Assembly: GCA_963702575.1 (NCBI GenBank)
Contig: CAVPCU010000002.1
Location: 372,001 to 436,000, forward strand
Direction of reading: 5' to 3'
Origin: VRUE01 sp963702575
Lineage (GTDB): Bacteria; Actinomycetota; Thermoleophilia; Solirubrobacterales; 70-9
Length of the DNA stretch: 64,000 nucleotides
Shown here piece by piece: positions 40,174-51,421 of the stretch. A model generated the notes under the pieces. That model was not told where the DNA came from and did no database searches. It saw only the letters and a program-made list of their open reading frames with translations. A program made the position numbers and the translations under genes. Positions within the stretch are counted from its first letter, which is position 1; every line of letters starts with the position of its first letter.

Positions 40174-41736
40174 ATGCTCACCGTCCAGAGCCTGCTCGGC
40201 GAGCTCGGCCTCGAGCTTGCCGATGGCGCCGGTGCCGCCGAGGCGCCGGTTCGCTGGATCCACATCTCCGAGCTGGCCGACCCGACCCCGTGGCTCTCCG
40301 GCGGCGAGCTGATGCTGACCACCGGCATCCCGCTCGACACCGCCGCCAAGCAGCGCTCCTACATCCGCCGGCTGGCCGAGCACAACCTCGCCGGGCTCGG
40401 CTTCGGCACCGGGTTCAGCCACAAGAAATTGCCGAAAGCGCTGGTCGAGGAGGCTCGCAAACGCGAGTTCCCGCTGTTCGAGGTGCCCTACTCGATGCCC
40501 TTCATCGCGGTCACCGAGAAGGCCTTCGCCAAACTGGTCAACGAGCAATACGAGGTGCTGCAGCGCGGCATCGCGGTGCAGCGCCGGCTCGAGCGCCTGG
40601 TCCTGGAAGAGCGCGGCCTGGAGGAGATCGTCGCCACGATCGCCTCGGCCGTCGGCGGCACCGTGGCGATCCTCAACGGCCGCGGCGAGCGGCTGGCGGG
40701 GCGCGGCTTCCGCCGCGAGCTCTCCGCCGAGGCGGTCAACGCGATCCGCGACGAAGCGCTCGCCCACACTGTCGACGGCCACCCCTTCGTGCCGACCCAT
40801 CCCTCGATCGCCGGCCGCGCCCTGGCCCACCCGGTGATCTCGCCGGGCGGCGGCCCCCCCCAGGCCTGGGTGGTGATGGTCCGCGACTCCGGCGGGCTCG
40901 GCGACTTCGAGCGGCTGATCCTGCAGCAGGCGGTCGCCGTCGTAGCGCTCGAGCTGATGCGCCGACGCGTCGCCCGCGAGACCGAGCGCCGCCTCGCCGG
41001 CGACGTCCTCGCCGGCGCCCTCGGCGGACGCCTCGACCCGTCCGAGCTGCGCCGCCGGCTCGAGCCCTTCGGCATCGGCGACGAGGCGGCGGTCCTCGTC
41101 TTCGACCTCGATGACCCCGCCGCCGCCGAGCCGGCCCTCGAGCGCGCGCTCGCCGCCGACGCCTGCCCGGCCGTCGTCGCTCCGCACGCCAGCGGCGCGC
41201 ACGAGCTGCTCTGCGCCGTGGTCGACGCCGCCGACCGCGACCCGATCGACCTCGCCGCCGAAGCCCGGCGGGCGCTGATCAAAGAGCGCGGCACGGTCCG
41301 CGCCGCCGCCAGCCGGCCGGCGCCGCCGGAGGAGCTGCGCCACTCCTTCCACGAGGCGCGCTGCGCGCTCGAGGCGACCGCCTTCGCGCAGAACGGCAGC
41401 GAGCCCGAGGTCGCCTCCTGGCGCGACCTCGGCGCCTTCACCCTGCTGCTCTCGATCCAGGACGACGAGGCGCTGAAGCTCTACTGCGACAGCGTCCTCG
41501 GGCCGATCGAGAGCGGCGACGAGGAGTACGGCGGCGAGCTGCTGCGCTCGCTGGAAGCCTTCATCGAGCAGAACGGCCAGTGGGAGCGCGCCGCGCGCCA
41601 GGTCTACTGCCACCGCCACACGCTGCGCTACCGGATGCGCAAGGTCGAAGAGCTGACCGGCCGCGACCTCTCGCGCGCCCACGACCGGATCGAGTTCTGG
41701 CTGGCGCTGCGCGCCCGCGAGTTGGTGGGAGCGTGA
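40174..41736 (+). CDS. PucR-family transcriptional regulator
   Basis: A 520-aa protein. The N-terminal PucR purine-catabolism-like domain (VRWIHISELADPTPWLSGGE then LMLTTGIPL) is followed by a GGDEF-like/CdaR middle and a C-terminal PucR helix-turn-helix (SLEAFIEQNGQWERAARQVY then CHRHTLRYRMRKVEELTG). This class activates nitrogen-compound and amine catabolism genes on sensing a substrate. It starts 8 bp after the aminotransferase, so it likely controls its own operon. Confidence 0.88.
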   Translation: MLTVQSLLGELGLELADGAGAAEAPVRWIHISELADPTPWLSGGELMLTTGIPLDTAAKQRSYIRRLAEHNLAGLGFGTGFSHKKLPKALVEEARKREFPLFEVPYSMPFIAVTEKAFAKLVNEQYEVLQRGIAVQRRLERLVLEERGLEEIVATIASAVGGTVAILNGRGERLAGRGFRRELSAEAVNAIRDEALAHTVDGHPFVPTHPSIAGRALAHPVISPGGGPPQAWVVMVRDSGGLGDFERLILQQAVAVVALELMRRRVARETERRLAGDVLAGALGGRLDPSELRRRLEPFGIGDEAAVLVFDLDDPAAAEPALERALAADACPAVVAPHASGAHELLCAVVDAADRDPIDLAAEARRALIKERGTVRAAASRPAPPEELRHSFHEARCALEATAFAQNGSEPEVASWRDLGAFTLLLSIQDDEALKLYCDSVLGPIESGDEEYGGELLRSLEAFIEQNGQWERAARQVYCHRHTLRYRMRKVEELTGRDLSRAHDRIEFWLALRARELVGA

Positions 41737-41743
41737 GGCGGCG

Positions 41744-42900
<1,157 letters not shown>

Positions 42901-42901
<1 letters not shown>

Positions 42902-44343
42902 TGGCAGCGGCGACCAAGACGAGGCTGCGGAACTTCATCGGAGGGAAGGCGGTCGACCCGGTCGAGGGTGGGATGGAGGACGTGATCAACCCGGCAACCG
43001 GGGAGGCGATCGCCGAGGCGCCGCTCTCGACCAAGGCCGACGTCGACGCCGCGGTCGCCGCGGCGAAGGGCGCCTTCGAGGGTTGGGCGGCGACGCCGCC
43101 GGGCGAACGGGCGCGGGCGCTGCTGCGGATCGCCGATCTGATCGAGGAGCGCGGCGAGGAGATCGCCGACCTCGAGGCCGCCGACGCGGGCAAGCCGCGC
43201 AGCGCCGTGCTCGAGGACGAGGTGCCGGTGATGGCCGACAACCTGCGCTTCTTCGCCGGCGCCGCACGCTGCATGGAGGGCCGCGCCGCCGGCGAGTACA
43301 TGGAGGGACACACCTCCTTCGTCCGCCGCGAGCCGGTCGGCGTCGTCGGCCAGATCACCCCCTGGAACTACCCGCTGATGATGGCGATCTGGAAGATCGG
43401 CCCGGCGCTCGGCGCCGGCAACACGGTCGTCCTCAAGCCGGCCGAGACGACGCCGCTGACGACGCTGCTCTTCGCCGAGTGGTGCGCCGAGCTGCTGCCG
43501 CCCGGCGTGCTCAACGCGATCGGCGGCCACGGCGAGCCGACCGGAGTCGAGCTGGTCAACCACCCCGACGTCGAGATGGTCTCGCTGACCGGTTCGCCGC
43601 CGACCGGGAAGGGGATCGCGAAGGCCGCCGCCGACACGCTCAAGCGGGTTCACCTGGAGCTGGGAGGGAAGGCGCCGGTGATCGTCTTCGACGACGTCGA
43701 GCTGGAGGCGGCGCTGGAGACGATCGCCGGGACCGGCTACTACAACGCCGGCCAGGACTGCACCGCGGCGACCCGTGTGCTGGCGGCGACGGGCGTCTAC
43801 GACGACGTCGTAAGCGGCCTCGCCGGCGAAGCGCGGGGACTGGTGCTGGGCGACACGCTCGCGGCCGACACCACCCTGGGGCCGCTCAACTCGGCCCGCC
43901 AGCGCGAGCGGGTCGAGGGCTTCCTCGAGCGCAAGCCCGAGCGCGCCGAGATCGTCACCGGCGGGCTCGCGCCGGACCTGCCCGGCTTCTTCCTCGAGCC
44001 GGCAGTCGTCGCCGGGCTCGAGCAGGGCGACGAGATGATCCAGAAGGAGATCTTCGGCCCGGTGATCACCGTTCAGCCCTTCGCCGACGAGGAGAAGGCG
44101 ATCGAGTGGGCCAACGGCACCCGCTACGGCCTCGCCTCCTCGGTCTGGACGCGCGACGTCGGCCGCGCGATGCGGGTCGCCAACGCGCTGCGATTCGGCT
44201 GCGTCTGGATCAACGACCACATCCCGCTGGTCTCCGAGATGCCCCACGGCGGCTACAAGGAGTCCGGCTACGGCAAGGATCTGTCCATCTACGCGCTCGA
44301 GGACTACACCGAGCTCAAGCATGTGATGATTAGCCTCGAATGA
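42901..44343 (+). CDS. Aldehyde dehydrogenase (aminobutyraldehyde type)
   Basis: A 480-aa NAD(P)-dependent aldehyde dehydrogenase. Motifs: GVVGQITPWNYPLMMAIWKI, LELGGKAPVIVFDDVELE (general-base Glu), YYNAGQDCTAATRVL (catalytic Cys), KEIFGPVITVQPF. Closest in style to gamma-aminobutyraldehyde/betaine-aldehyde enzymes. ATG 42901 overlaps the ald stop (TGATG). It would oxidise the aldehyde produced by the aminotransferase. Confidence 0.9.
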
Positions 44344-46016
44344 GGGGGTTCATTGCAGGGGTTGCGCTGGTCGTGGCTGCGCTTGCCTTCGTCGGCGCCG
44401 CGCCGGCCGGGGAAGAAGCCGAACCGCGCTGCCATGGGCGGCGGCCGACGATCGCCGGCACCGAAGGTCCCGACGTGCTCCACGGCACGCCGGGCCGGGA
44501 CGTGATCTGGGGCGGGGGTGGAGACGACGAGATCGAAGGCGCGCTCGGCAACGACCTGATCTGCGGCGGCCCCGGCAACGACCTGATCCACGGCGGTCGC
44601 GGCAACGACACGCTCGACGGCGGTTCCGGGACCGACCGGGTACTGGGCGACCTCGGCGACGACAAGCTGACCGGCGGCCCCGGCAACGGCGACGAGGTCG
44701 GCGGCGGCCTCGGCATCGACACGCTCAGCGGCGGGCCGGGCGACTTCGACCTCGTCCACGGCGACTACGGCTACGACCGCATGGACGGCGGCCCGGGCGC
44801 CGGCGACATCGCCTCCTTCGCCACCGCGGTAGCCGGCGGCAAGGGCACCGGCATCTGGGCCTCGTTGAAGGCCCACCGGGCGCGCGGCGACGGGCACGAC
44901 CGGCTCTTCCGCTTCGAGAGCATCGAAGGCTCGGCCTTTCGCGACACGCTGATCGGCAACCGGCAGGCGAACACGATCGACGGCGGGCCCGGCGACGACA
45001 AGCTGATCGGCGCCGGCGGCCCCGACACCCTGATCGGCGGCCAGGGTAAGGACGGCTGCAAGGGCGGGCAGGAGACCGAATCCTGCGGTCGCGAACGGGC
45101 GCCGAAGGCGTCCGCCTACGTCCAGCTCGACCCGCTCTCCGGCGGCGGCGCCGGCCTGCAGGTGGTCGGCGGGGCCGGGCGCGACGACCTCACGGTTGCC
45201 TTCGACGAAGCGACCTCGAGCTTCGGCGTCAGCGCCGCGGGGCCGATCGCGATCGGCCCCGGCTGCACTCGCGTGGGCGCCTCGACCGAGCAGGTCACCT
45301 GCCCGGCGGGAGGCCCGGCTCGTTGGCTGATGGCCGACCTCGGCCCGGGCGGGGACAGCCTGCGGATCGAAGGCTCGCTCCAGGCGGTCGAGGAGGTCCG
45401 TCTCTCGGGGGGCGAGGGCGACGACACGATCCACGGCGGCCCCGAGAACGACCTGATCGAGTCGGGGCCGGGTAGCGACCACGTCTACGGCGGTGCCGGC
45501 GCCGACGGCCTGATCGGCGGGCTTCCCGGCCCCACCTACCTCTACGGCGAAGCCGGGGGCGACCTGCTCGCCGCCGGCGGCGGCTGCGCCGGCGGCGCCC
45601 TCGTCGGCGGGCCGGGCCGCGACGACGCCTCCTTCGCCGAGACCCAGGCCCACCCCGGCCTCCTCTACGTCTCGCTTGCCGCCCACGCCGCCTGGATCGA
45701 CGTCGTCAAGGGCTGCCGCCACGTCCGCCTGGCGCCGAGCGACGAGGACATCGAGGGCTCCTTCGACTACGACGTCCTGATCGGCGACGGCGGGCCGAAC
45801 TCGATGCTCGGCCAGCCGGGGAAGGACAGCTTCTACGGTCGCGGCGGCGAAGACACGATCGACGCCCGCGACGGCGTCCGCGACGAAGTCATCCAGTGCG
45901 GCACCCCAGGCCACCCCTCGGGCCGTGCTCTGACCGACTCCTTCGACCCGCCGACCACCGATTGCGCCGTCAACGTCCACGGCACCCCGGTGGCCGGCCT
46001 CAACAACGAAGGCTGA
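44340..46016 (+). CDS. Secreted RTX-type calcium-binding repeat protein
   Basis: A 558-aa protein: signal peptide (residues 1-23), then hemolysin-type nonapeptide repeats GGxGxDxh in two blocks (GGGGDDEIEGALGNDLICGG..., and GGEGDDTIHGGPENDLIESG...). Cysteine pairs separate the blocks. Calcium-dependent beta-roll surface or extracellular protein with no catalytic domain visible. ATG overlaps the aldehyde dehydrogenase end by 4 bp, though the function is unrelated. Confidence 0.85.
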   Translation: MRGFIAGVALVVAALAFVGAAPAGEEAEPRCHGRRPTIAGTEGPDVLHGTPGRDVIWGGGGDDEIEGALGNDLICGGPGNDLIHGGRGNDTLDGGSGTDRVLGDLGDDKLTGGPGNGDEVGGGLGIDTLSGGPGDFDLVHGDYGYDRMDGGPGAGDIASFATAVAGGKGTGIWASLKAHRARGDGHDRLFRFESIEGSAFRDTLIGNRQANTIDGGPGDDKLIGAGGPDTLIGGQGKDGCKGGQETESCGRERAPKASAYVQLDPLSGGGAGLQVVGGAGRDDLTVAFDEATSSFGVSAAGPIAIGPGCTRVGASTEQVTCPAGGPARWLMADLGPGGDSLRIEGSLQAVEEVRLSGGEGDDTIHGGPENDLIESGPGSDHVYGGAGADGLIGGLPGPTYLYGEAGGDLLAAGGGCAGGALVGGPGRDDASFAETQAHPGLLYVSLAAHAAWIDVVKGCRHVRLAPSDEDIEGSFDYDVLIGDGGPNSMLGQPGKDSFYGRGGEDTIDARDGVRDEVIQCGTPGHPSGRALTDSFDPPTTDCAVNVHGTPVAGLNNEG

Positions 46017-46034
46017 GCTCCCGGCTCAGCCTTC
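46008..46034. terminator. Hairpin spanning two convergent stop codons
   Basis: GAAGGCTGAGC (46008-46018), loop TCCCG, GCTCAGCCTTC (46024-46034): an 11-bp perfect stem that contains the stop codons of the RTX-repeat gene and of the protease gene. Confidence 0.7.
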
Positions 46035-46796
46035 CTCGACGCTGCGGATCGTCCAGAAGTCGCTGGCCAGGGACGGCTGCACCAGGTATGGGTAGGGCAG
46101 CGTGAAGTAGCCGCTCATCCCCCATTTGGGGCCCCAGGAGTTGCGGCAGACGAACCACTGGCGCTGCTCGTCGTAGCCGACGCCGAGCACCGCGTGGCCG
46201 CCGAGGAGTTCCTCGCCCGCCTTGGGCATCGGCGCGTGTCCGTCGCGGCTGACTTTGGTGCTCTCGAAGCTGGCGTAGACGGAAAAGCCGAAGACGAACG
46301 GGAAGCCTTCGGCCAGACAGCCCTTGAGCTGGCCCAGGGCCGGCGTCACCCGCATGTACTGGATCGCCTGGTAGCGCTTGGCTTCGGTGTAGCAGGGGCG
46401 GGACGGCTTTTCGGCGAAGCTGGAGATCGTGTAGGGCCAGGAGCTCTCCTCGCAGGCGCCGAGCTGGTGGACAGACTTGACCCCGTCGCGGATCTGCGCG
46501 CCGCTGTCGGAGTCGACGGTGCCCTCCATCGCGCGCTCGTTGTAATAGATGAAGAGTCGCGAGGGGGTGAAGACGTCTTTCGCCCGCTGCCTCATCTGGT
46601 CGAACTCGAGCGCGCCCGCGATCGCGTTGGCGGTGCAGCTTCCGAGTTTGCCCTGGTTGTAGACGGGTGGGCATTTGGAGCGCAGGTCGACCCGCGGCGG
46701 CAGTTCGTCCAGCGGCGTCGGCGCCGCCGCGTAGAGCAGGTCCCTGCCGTCTGGCAGGTCGGGCGTCCACCCATAGCCTTTGATCTTCCTCGCCAT
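46026..46796 (-). CDS. Papain-family (C1) cysteine protease
   Basis: A 256-aa protein starting MARKIKGYGWTPDLPDGRDL (the typical bacterial C1 opening Y-G-W-x-P-D-x-P-D-x-R-D). The catalytic Gln and Cys are in YNQGKLGSCTANA, His in LLGGHAVLGVGYD, Asn in CRNSWGPKWG. No signal peptide, so cytoplasmic or secreted non-classically. ATG 46796 has GGAGGTG upstream. Confidence 0.9.
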   Translation of the reverse strand: MARKIKGYGWTPDLPDGRDLLYAAAPTPLDELPPRVDLRSKCPPVYNQGKLGSCTANAIAGALEFDQMRQRAKDVFTPSRLFIYYNERAMEGTVDSDSGAQIRDGVKSVHQLGACEESSWPYTISSFAEKPSRPCYTEAKRYQAIQYMRVTPALGQLKGCLAEGFPFVFGFSVYASFESTKVSRDGHAPMPKAGEELLGGHAVLGVGYDEQRQWFVCRNSWGPKWGMSGYFTLPYPYLVQPSLASDFWTIRSVEEG

Positions 46797-46925
46797 CGTG
46801 CACCTCCGGGTAGCAATTTCAGTTGTCAGCGATCCTTGAGTATTGGAGCCCACGTTGTCAACCCCTACTTTTGTCGGCAGGCGGGGACGTGGTCAGGGCG
46901 GAGGCGCCCGGATAGGCTTCAGGGG

Positions 46926-47123
46926 ATGATCGCCAGCCCGAACCCAGAGGAGGCCGCGGCAATCGCCGCGGCCATACAGAGGTTTCTCGCCGACACGACG
47001 GGCCAGGGCGGCGAGGGGGCCGAGGCGGTGGGACCATGGCAGCGGGCGGCGCTGGTCGAGGGCGTTGGCGCGAAGGCCGCCGTCCAGGAGCATCTACGAG
47101 GAGGAGCGAAATGGCTGTCGTGA
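46926..47123 (+). CDS. Small protein resembling acyl-CoA carboxylase epsilon subunit
   Basis: A 65-aa protein, MIASPNPEEAAAIAAAIQRF then WQRAALVEGVGAKAAV. The N-P-x-P-E-E-x-A-A start and a W-x-x-A-A-x-x-E-G-V motif resemble the epsilon subunit of actinobacterial acyl-CoA carboxylases. Its end overlaps the dodecin gene. A biotin carboxylase/BCCP gene lies at 53.1 kb. Confidence 0.5.
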   Translation: MIASPNPEEAAAIAAAIQRFLADTTGQGGEGAEAVGPWQRAALVEGVGAKAAVQEHLRGGAKWLS

Positions 47124-47320
47124 AGATCATCGAGCTGGTTGGCAGCTCCAAGACGTCGACCGACGACGCCGCCCGTCAGGCGCTCGCCCAGGCACAGGGC
47201 ACGCTGCGCAACATCCGCGCCGTCGACATCGTCTCGACCGGGATCCGCGGCGAGAACCTCGATGAGTACCGGGCGCACGTGCGGGTCGCCTTCCTGGTCG
47301 AGGGGACGGAAGTCGACTGA
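47111..47320 (+). CDS. Dodecin (flavin-binding protein)
   Basis: A 69-aa dodecin: MAVVKIIELVGSSKTSTDDA, ARQALAQAQGTLRNIRAVDI, then an EYRAHVRVAFLVEG strand. Dodecins are dodecameric flavin or CoA storage proteins. GAGGAGCG precedes ATG 47111. It overlaps the rhodanese gene start by one base. Confidence 0.9.
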   Translation: MAVVKIIELVGSSKTSTDDAARQALAQAQGTLRNIRAVDIVSTGIRGENLDEYRAHVRVAFLVEGTEVD

Positions 47321-47706
47321 TGGCCGATACGCCGCAGGAGCTCTCCCGCGAGGAGGCGCGGAAGCTGATCGCCGACGGCGCGCAGCTGGTCGACGTGCGC
47401 GCCGAGCACGAGTGGGAGGCGGGGCGGATCGAGGGCGCGGCCCATCTGCCCCTCGACGAGCTGGACGAGCGCGCCGCCGAGCTGGACGAGGACCGCCCGG
47501 TCGTCGTCTACTGCCGCGGCGGCACCCGCTCGACGATGGCGGCCGAGGTCCTGAGCGCTGCCGGCTACGACGCCGCCAAGCTGAGCGAGGGCATCGTCGG
47601 CTGGGAGGAGAGCGGCCTGCCGCTCGAGCCCGACGGGGGCTACGTGGCCGAGTCGGGCGAAGCCGCGGCCATCCTGCAGGCGCGGAAGAGGGCCGTCCAG
47701 AGCTAA
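47320..47706 (+). CDS. Rhodanese-domain sulfurtransferase
   Basis: A 128-aa single-domain rhodanese; the active-site loop is VVYCRGGTRS with the catalytic Cys, and LVDVRAEHEWEAGRIEGAAH is the CH2A-type motif. It opens the sulfur assimilation cluster; 39 bp separate it from sulfite reductase. Confidence 0.88.
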   Translation: MADTPQELSREEARKLIADGAQLVDVRAEHEWEAGRIEGAAHLPLDELDERAAELDEDRPVVVYCRGGTRSTMAAEVLSAAGYDAAKLSEGIVGWEESGLPLEPDGGYVAESGEAAAILQARKRAVQS

Positions 47707-47745
47707 ATACCCTAATCCCTGTCAGGTTTTGCTATTTTCCTGGCT

Positions 47746-49578
47746 GTGGAGGTAGTCGTCGACCAGGAGAAGCAACAGCGCGGCAAGGGCCGCGCCGGCA
47801 CGCTGGAGAATCCGGAGACCTACGCGAACGTCCCCGGGCACGTCATCCCGATCATCGAGCGCGAGTTCGACGATTTCGACAACGAAGCCGAGGAGTTCCT
47901 CTCCGGCCGCCTCGCCGAAGACCAGTTCATCGGCTTCCGGCTCAAACAGGGCGTCTACGGCCAGCGCCAGCCCGACGTGCAGATGGTCCGCGTCAAGCTG
48001 CCCTTCGGCGGCGTCACGCCGGCGCAGATGGACGCCTTCGCCAGCGTCGTCGAGAAGTACGCGCCGCTGGACAAGGGCCACATCACGACCCGCCAGAACA
48101 TCCAGATCCACCACGTGCCGCTGCGCGACATGGAGTCGCTGATCCGCGAGATCTCCGAGGTCGGCCTCTCCTCGCGCGAGGGCTGCGGCAACACCGTGCG
48201 CAACGTCACCGGCGACCCCTGGGCCGGCGTCGCCCCAGACGAGGTCTTCGACCCGACGCCCTACGCCGGCGCCTACGTCCGCTACTTCGTCCGCCACCCG
48301 ACTACGCAGCTGATGCCGCGCAAGATCAAGACCGCCTTCACCGGCTCCGACGAGGACCGGGCGATCACCGGCATCCACGACATCGCCTTCATCAGCCGCG
48401 AACGCGACGGCGTCAGGGGCTTCGAGGTCCGCGTCGGCGGCGGCACCTCGATCATGGCCCGCGTCGCCCCGACCCTGTACGAGTTCGTCGAGGCCGACAA
48501 CGGCGACTACCTCAAGGTCACCGAGGCGGCGCTGCGGATCTTCGACCGCCAGGAGTGGCTGCGCGTCAACCGCGCCCGCGCCCGGATCAAGGTGCTGGTC
48601 GACAAGATCGGCATCGACGCCTTCCGCGAGCAGGTCGAGGAGGAGCTGCAGGGCGAGTGGGCCGAGGAACGCGACTTCGACGTCGAGCGGCTGCGCTTCG
48701 ACGACGACGAGGAGGCCAACGCCCCCGAGGCGCCGGCAACCCCGGCCTCGCCCAACGGCGACCGCAGCGCCTTCGACCGCTTCGTCGAAGCCAACGTGCA
48801 GGCGCAGCGCCAGCAGGGCTTCTCGGCGGTCGAGGTGAAGATCGAGCGCGGCGACCTGACGCCGGAGCAGTTCCGCGGCCTGGCGACGATCATGCGCGAG
48901 TACACCGGCGGCTACGCGCGCAGCACCGTGCAGCAGAACCTGGTCCTGCGCTGGGTCCGCGACGAGGCTCTCTACGACGTCTGGGAGCGGCTCAGCGCGC
49001 TCCGCCTCGGCGAGGCCGGCGCGCGCGAGATCACCGATGTGGTCAGCTGCCCCGGAACGGATAGCTGCAAACTCGGGATCACCAGCTCGATGGGGCTCAA
49101 CCGGGCGATCAAGCAACGGGTCGAGGAGATGGAGATCTCCGACGAGCTGACCCGCCGGATCCAGGTCAAGATGAGCGGCTGCCCCAACGGCTGCAGCCAG
49201 CACCACATCGCCAACATCGGCTTCTACGGCGCCTCGCTCAAAGTCGGCGGCCGCCAGATGCCCGCCTACATCCCCCACGTCGGCGGCAACTACGAGGGCG
49301 GCGAGGTGATCTTCGGCACGCGGCTGAAGTCGCGGCTTCCGGCCAAACGGGTGCCGGAGGCGGTCGAGCGCTGGATCCGCCTCTACGAGGCCGAGCGCAA
49401 CGACGGCGAGGAGTTCAACGCCTTCGCCGAGCGCGCCGGAGCCGAGCGCTTCGAAGCCGAGATCAAGGAGCTGACGCTGCCGGCCGAGTTCAGCCTGGAG
49501 ACGATGCAGCAGTTCATCGACTGGAACCGCTCCAGTCCCTACAAGGTGGAGCGGGGCGAGGGCGAGTGCGCGATATGA
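47746..49578 (+). CDS. sir: Ferredoxin-dependent sulfite/nitrite reductase
   Basis: A 610-aa sirohaem/[4Fe-4S] enzyme reducing sulfite to sulfide with six electrons. Repeated ferrodoxin-like halves: VKLPFGGVTPAQM, HITTRQNIQIHHV, and in the second half the cluster cysteines CPGTDSCKLG and SGCPNGCSQHHIAN. The location between rhodanese and APS reductase favours sulfite over nitrite. GTG 47746 is the start. A ~30-residue acidic Pro/Ala linker joins the two halves. Confidence 0.92.
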   Translation: MEVVVDQEKQQRGKGRAGTLENPETYANVPGHVIPIIEREFDDFDNEAEEFLSGRLAEDQFIGFRLKQGVYGQRQPDVQMVRVKLPFGGVTPAQMDAFASVVEKYAPLDKGHITTRQNIQIHHVPLRDMESLIREISEVGLSSREGCGNTVRNVTGDPWAGVAPDEVFDPTPYAGAYVRYFVRHPTTQLMPRKIKTAFTGSDEDRAITGIHDIAFISRERDGVRGFEVRVGGGTSIMARVAPTLYEFVEADNGDYLKVTEAALRIFDRQEWLRVNRARARIKVLVDKIGIDAFREQVEEELQGEWAEERDFDVERLRFDDDEEANAPEAPATPASPNGDRSAFDRFVEANVQAQRQQGFSAVEVKIERGDLTPEQFRGLATIMREYTGGYARSTVQQNLVLRWVRDEALYDVWERLSALRLGEAGAREITDVVSCPGTDSCKLGITSSMGLNRAIKQRVEEMEISDELTRRIQVKMSGCPNGCSQHHIANIGFYGASLKVGGRQMPAYIPHVGGNYEGGEVIFGTRLKSRLPAKRVPEAVERWIRLYEAERNDGEEFNAFAERAGAERFEAEIKELTLPAEFSLETMQQFIDWNRSSPYKVERGEGECAI

Positions 49579-50270
49579 GCCCGGTTGCCGCACCGACAGA
49601 GTTCGACGCCGAGGAGGTCGCCGCCGACCTCGAGGGCCGCAGCGCCGTCGAGGCGGTCGAGTGGATGTTCGAGACCTTCGGCGAGAGCCACTACATCGCC
49701 TGCTCGTTTCAGAAAACCAGCTCGGTGACGGCGCACCTGGCGAGCCGGGTCAACCCCGACGCCCGCTTCTTCTACCTCGACACCGACGTGCTCTTCCCGG
49801 AGACCTACGAGACCCGCGACAGGCTCGCCGAGACGCTCGGGATCGAGTTCGACCGCTTCCACAACATCTCGCTGGCCGAGCAGGCCGCCAAGCACGGCGA
49901 GGAGCTCTGGAACCGCGACCCCGACGCCTGCTGCGGCCTGCGCAAGGTCGAGCCGATGCGCCGCGCGCTCTCTTCCGTAGACTGCTGGCTCGCCGGCGTC
50001 CGCCGCGAGGATTCCGCGAATCGAGCCAAGACCCCCAAGCTCGGCTGGGACAAGCGATTCGAGCTTTGGAAGCTGAACCCGCTCGCGGACTGGACCGAGC
50101 GCGACGTCTGGAACTACATCCGTGAGCACCACCTCCCGTACAACCCCCTGCACGACCACGGCTACCCCTCGATCGGCTGCACCCACTGCACCAAGCCGGT
50201 CGTCCCGGGCGGCTCGCCGCGCGACGGCCGCTGGGTCGGCCTGGCAAAGACCGAGTGCGGGATCAACTAG
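49575..50270 (+). CDS. cysH: Adenylyl-sulfate (APS) reductase
   Basis: A 231-aa protein. The C-terminal ECGI motif (KTECGIN) carries the catalytic Cys. The pairs CCGLRKVEPM and GCTHCTKPV, ~83 residues apart, are the [4Fe-4S] ligands that mark APS rather than PAPS reductases. ATG 49575 overlaps the sir stop (ATGA). It converts APS to sulfite for the upstream enzyme. Confidence 0.92.
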   Translation: MSPVAAPTEFDAEEVAADLEGRSAVEAVEWMFETFGESHYIACSFQKTSSVTAHLASRVNPDARFFYLDTDVLFPETYETRDRLAETLGIEFDRFHNISLAEQAAKHGEELWNRDPDACCGLRKVEPMRRALSSVDCWLAGVRREDSANRAKTPKLGWDKRFELWKLNPLADWTERDVWNYIREHHLPYNPLHDHGYPSIGCTHCTKPVVPGGSPRDGRWVGLAKTECGIN

Positions 50271-50337
50271 CGGCGCCGGCCAGGCCCGATAACCCCTCCG
50301 TAACCCCTTCCCCCGACCGATTGGTGAGATCCCCCGC

Positions 50338-51414
50338 ATGAGCGAGACGATGACCGAGCTATCCCTGACCCTTTCCGAGCGCCACACGGCCGACTTCGAG
50401 ATGATCGGCAACGGCGGCTTCGCGCCGCTGACCGGTTTCCAGGGCTCCGCCGACTGGGAGCGCGTCTGCGCCGAGATGCGCACCGCGGACGGCGAGTACT
50501 GGCCGATCCCGATCACCCTGGCGAGCGACCTCGAGTGCGCCGTCGGCGACGTCGTCGAGCTGAAGAGCGACGAAGGCAAGCCGCTGGGCCGGCTCACCGT
50601 CGAGGAGATCTTCGAGCGCGACGCGAAGCGCGAGGCCGAGCAGGTCTACGGCACGACCGACGAGGAACACCCCGGCGTCGCCGCGATCTACGAGGAGGGC
50701 GGGCGCTGCCTCGCCGGCCCGATCGAGGTCGACGCCCTGCCCGACCACGAGGACGCCTTCATGCGCCGCTACCTGACGGCGCCGGAGACCAAGAAGGCGT
50801 TCGAGGAGCGCGGCTGGAAGCGGATCGTCGCCTTCCAGACCCGCAACCCGATCCACCGCGCCCACGAGTACCTGACCAAGGCCGCGCTGGAGACCTGCGA
50901 CGGGCTCTTCATCCAGCCGCTGATCGGCAAGACCAAGGCCGGCGACATTCCCGCCGACGTGCGGATGCGCTGCTACGAGGTGCTGATGGAGAAGTACTAC
51001 CCGGCGGACCGGGTGATGCTCGGGGTGAAGCCGGCGAAGATGCACTACGCCGGCCCGCGCGAGGCGGTCCTGCACGCGATCGTCCGCCGCAACTACGGGG
51101 CCTCCCACTTCATCGTCGGCCGCGACCACGCCGGAGTCGGCGACTACTACGGCACCTACGACGCGCAGAAGATCTTCGACGACATCGACATCGCCGAGCT
51201 GGGTATCGAGCCGCTCTTCTTCGAGCACAGCTTCTGGTGCAACGAGTGCGAGGGGATGGCCTCGGGCAAGACCTGCCCGCACGACTCCTCGTCGCACGTG
51301 TTCCTGTCCGGCACCAAGGTGCGCGAGATGCTCGGCAACGGCGAACGGCCGCCGCAGGAGTTCTCGCGCAACGAGGTCGCCGACATCCTGATCGACGCTT
51401 ACAAGGAGGACTGA
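50338..51414 (+). CDS. sat: Sulfate adenylyltransferase (ATP sulfurylase)
   Basis: A 358-aa homomeric-type ATP sulfurylase: FQTRNPIHRAHEYLTKAALE (nucleotide-binding HxxH), VGRDHAGVGDYYGTYDAQ and SGTKVREMLGNGERPPQEFS. It makes APS from sulfate and ATP. A CNECE/CPHD motif near the end may bind zinc. Followed 7 bp later by APS kinase. Confidence 0.94.
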   Translation: MSETMTELSLTLSERHTADFEMIGNGGFAPLTGFQGSADWERVCAEMRTADGEYWPIPITLASDLECAVGDVVELKSDEGKPLGRLTVEEIFERDAKREAEQVYGTTDEEHPGVAAIYEEGGRCLAGPIEVDALPDHEDAFMRRYLTAPETKKAFEERGWKRIVAFQTRNPIHRAHEYLTKAALETCDGLFIQPLIGKTKAGDIPADVRMRCYEVLMEKYYPADRVMLGVKPAKMHYAGPREAVLHAIVRRNYGASHFIVGRDHAGVGDYYGTYDAQKIFDDIDIAELGIEPLFFEHSFWCNECEGMASGKTCPHDSSSHVFLSGTKVREMLGNGERPPQEFSRNEVADILIDAYKED

Positions 51415-51421
51415 CGTAGCG

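Noticed and set aside
50271..50337. Possible riboswitch before ATP sulfurylase
   Set aside because: The 67-bp gap is too short and has no recognisable SAM riboswitch core or paired stems.
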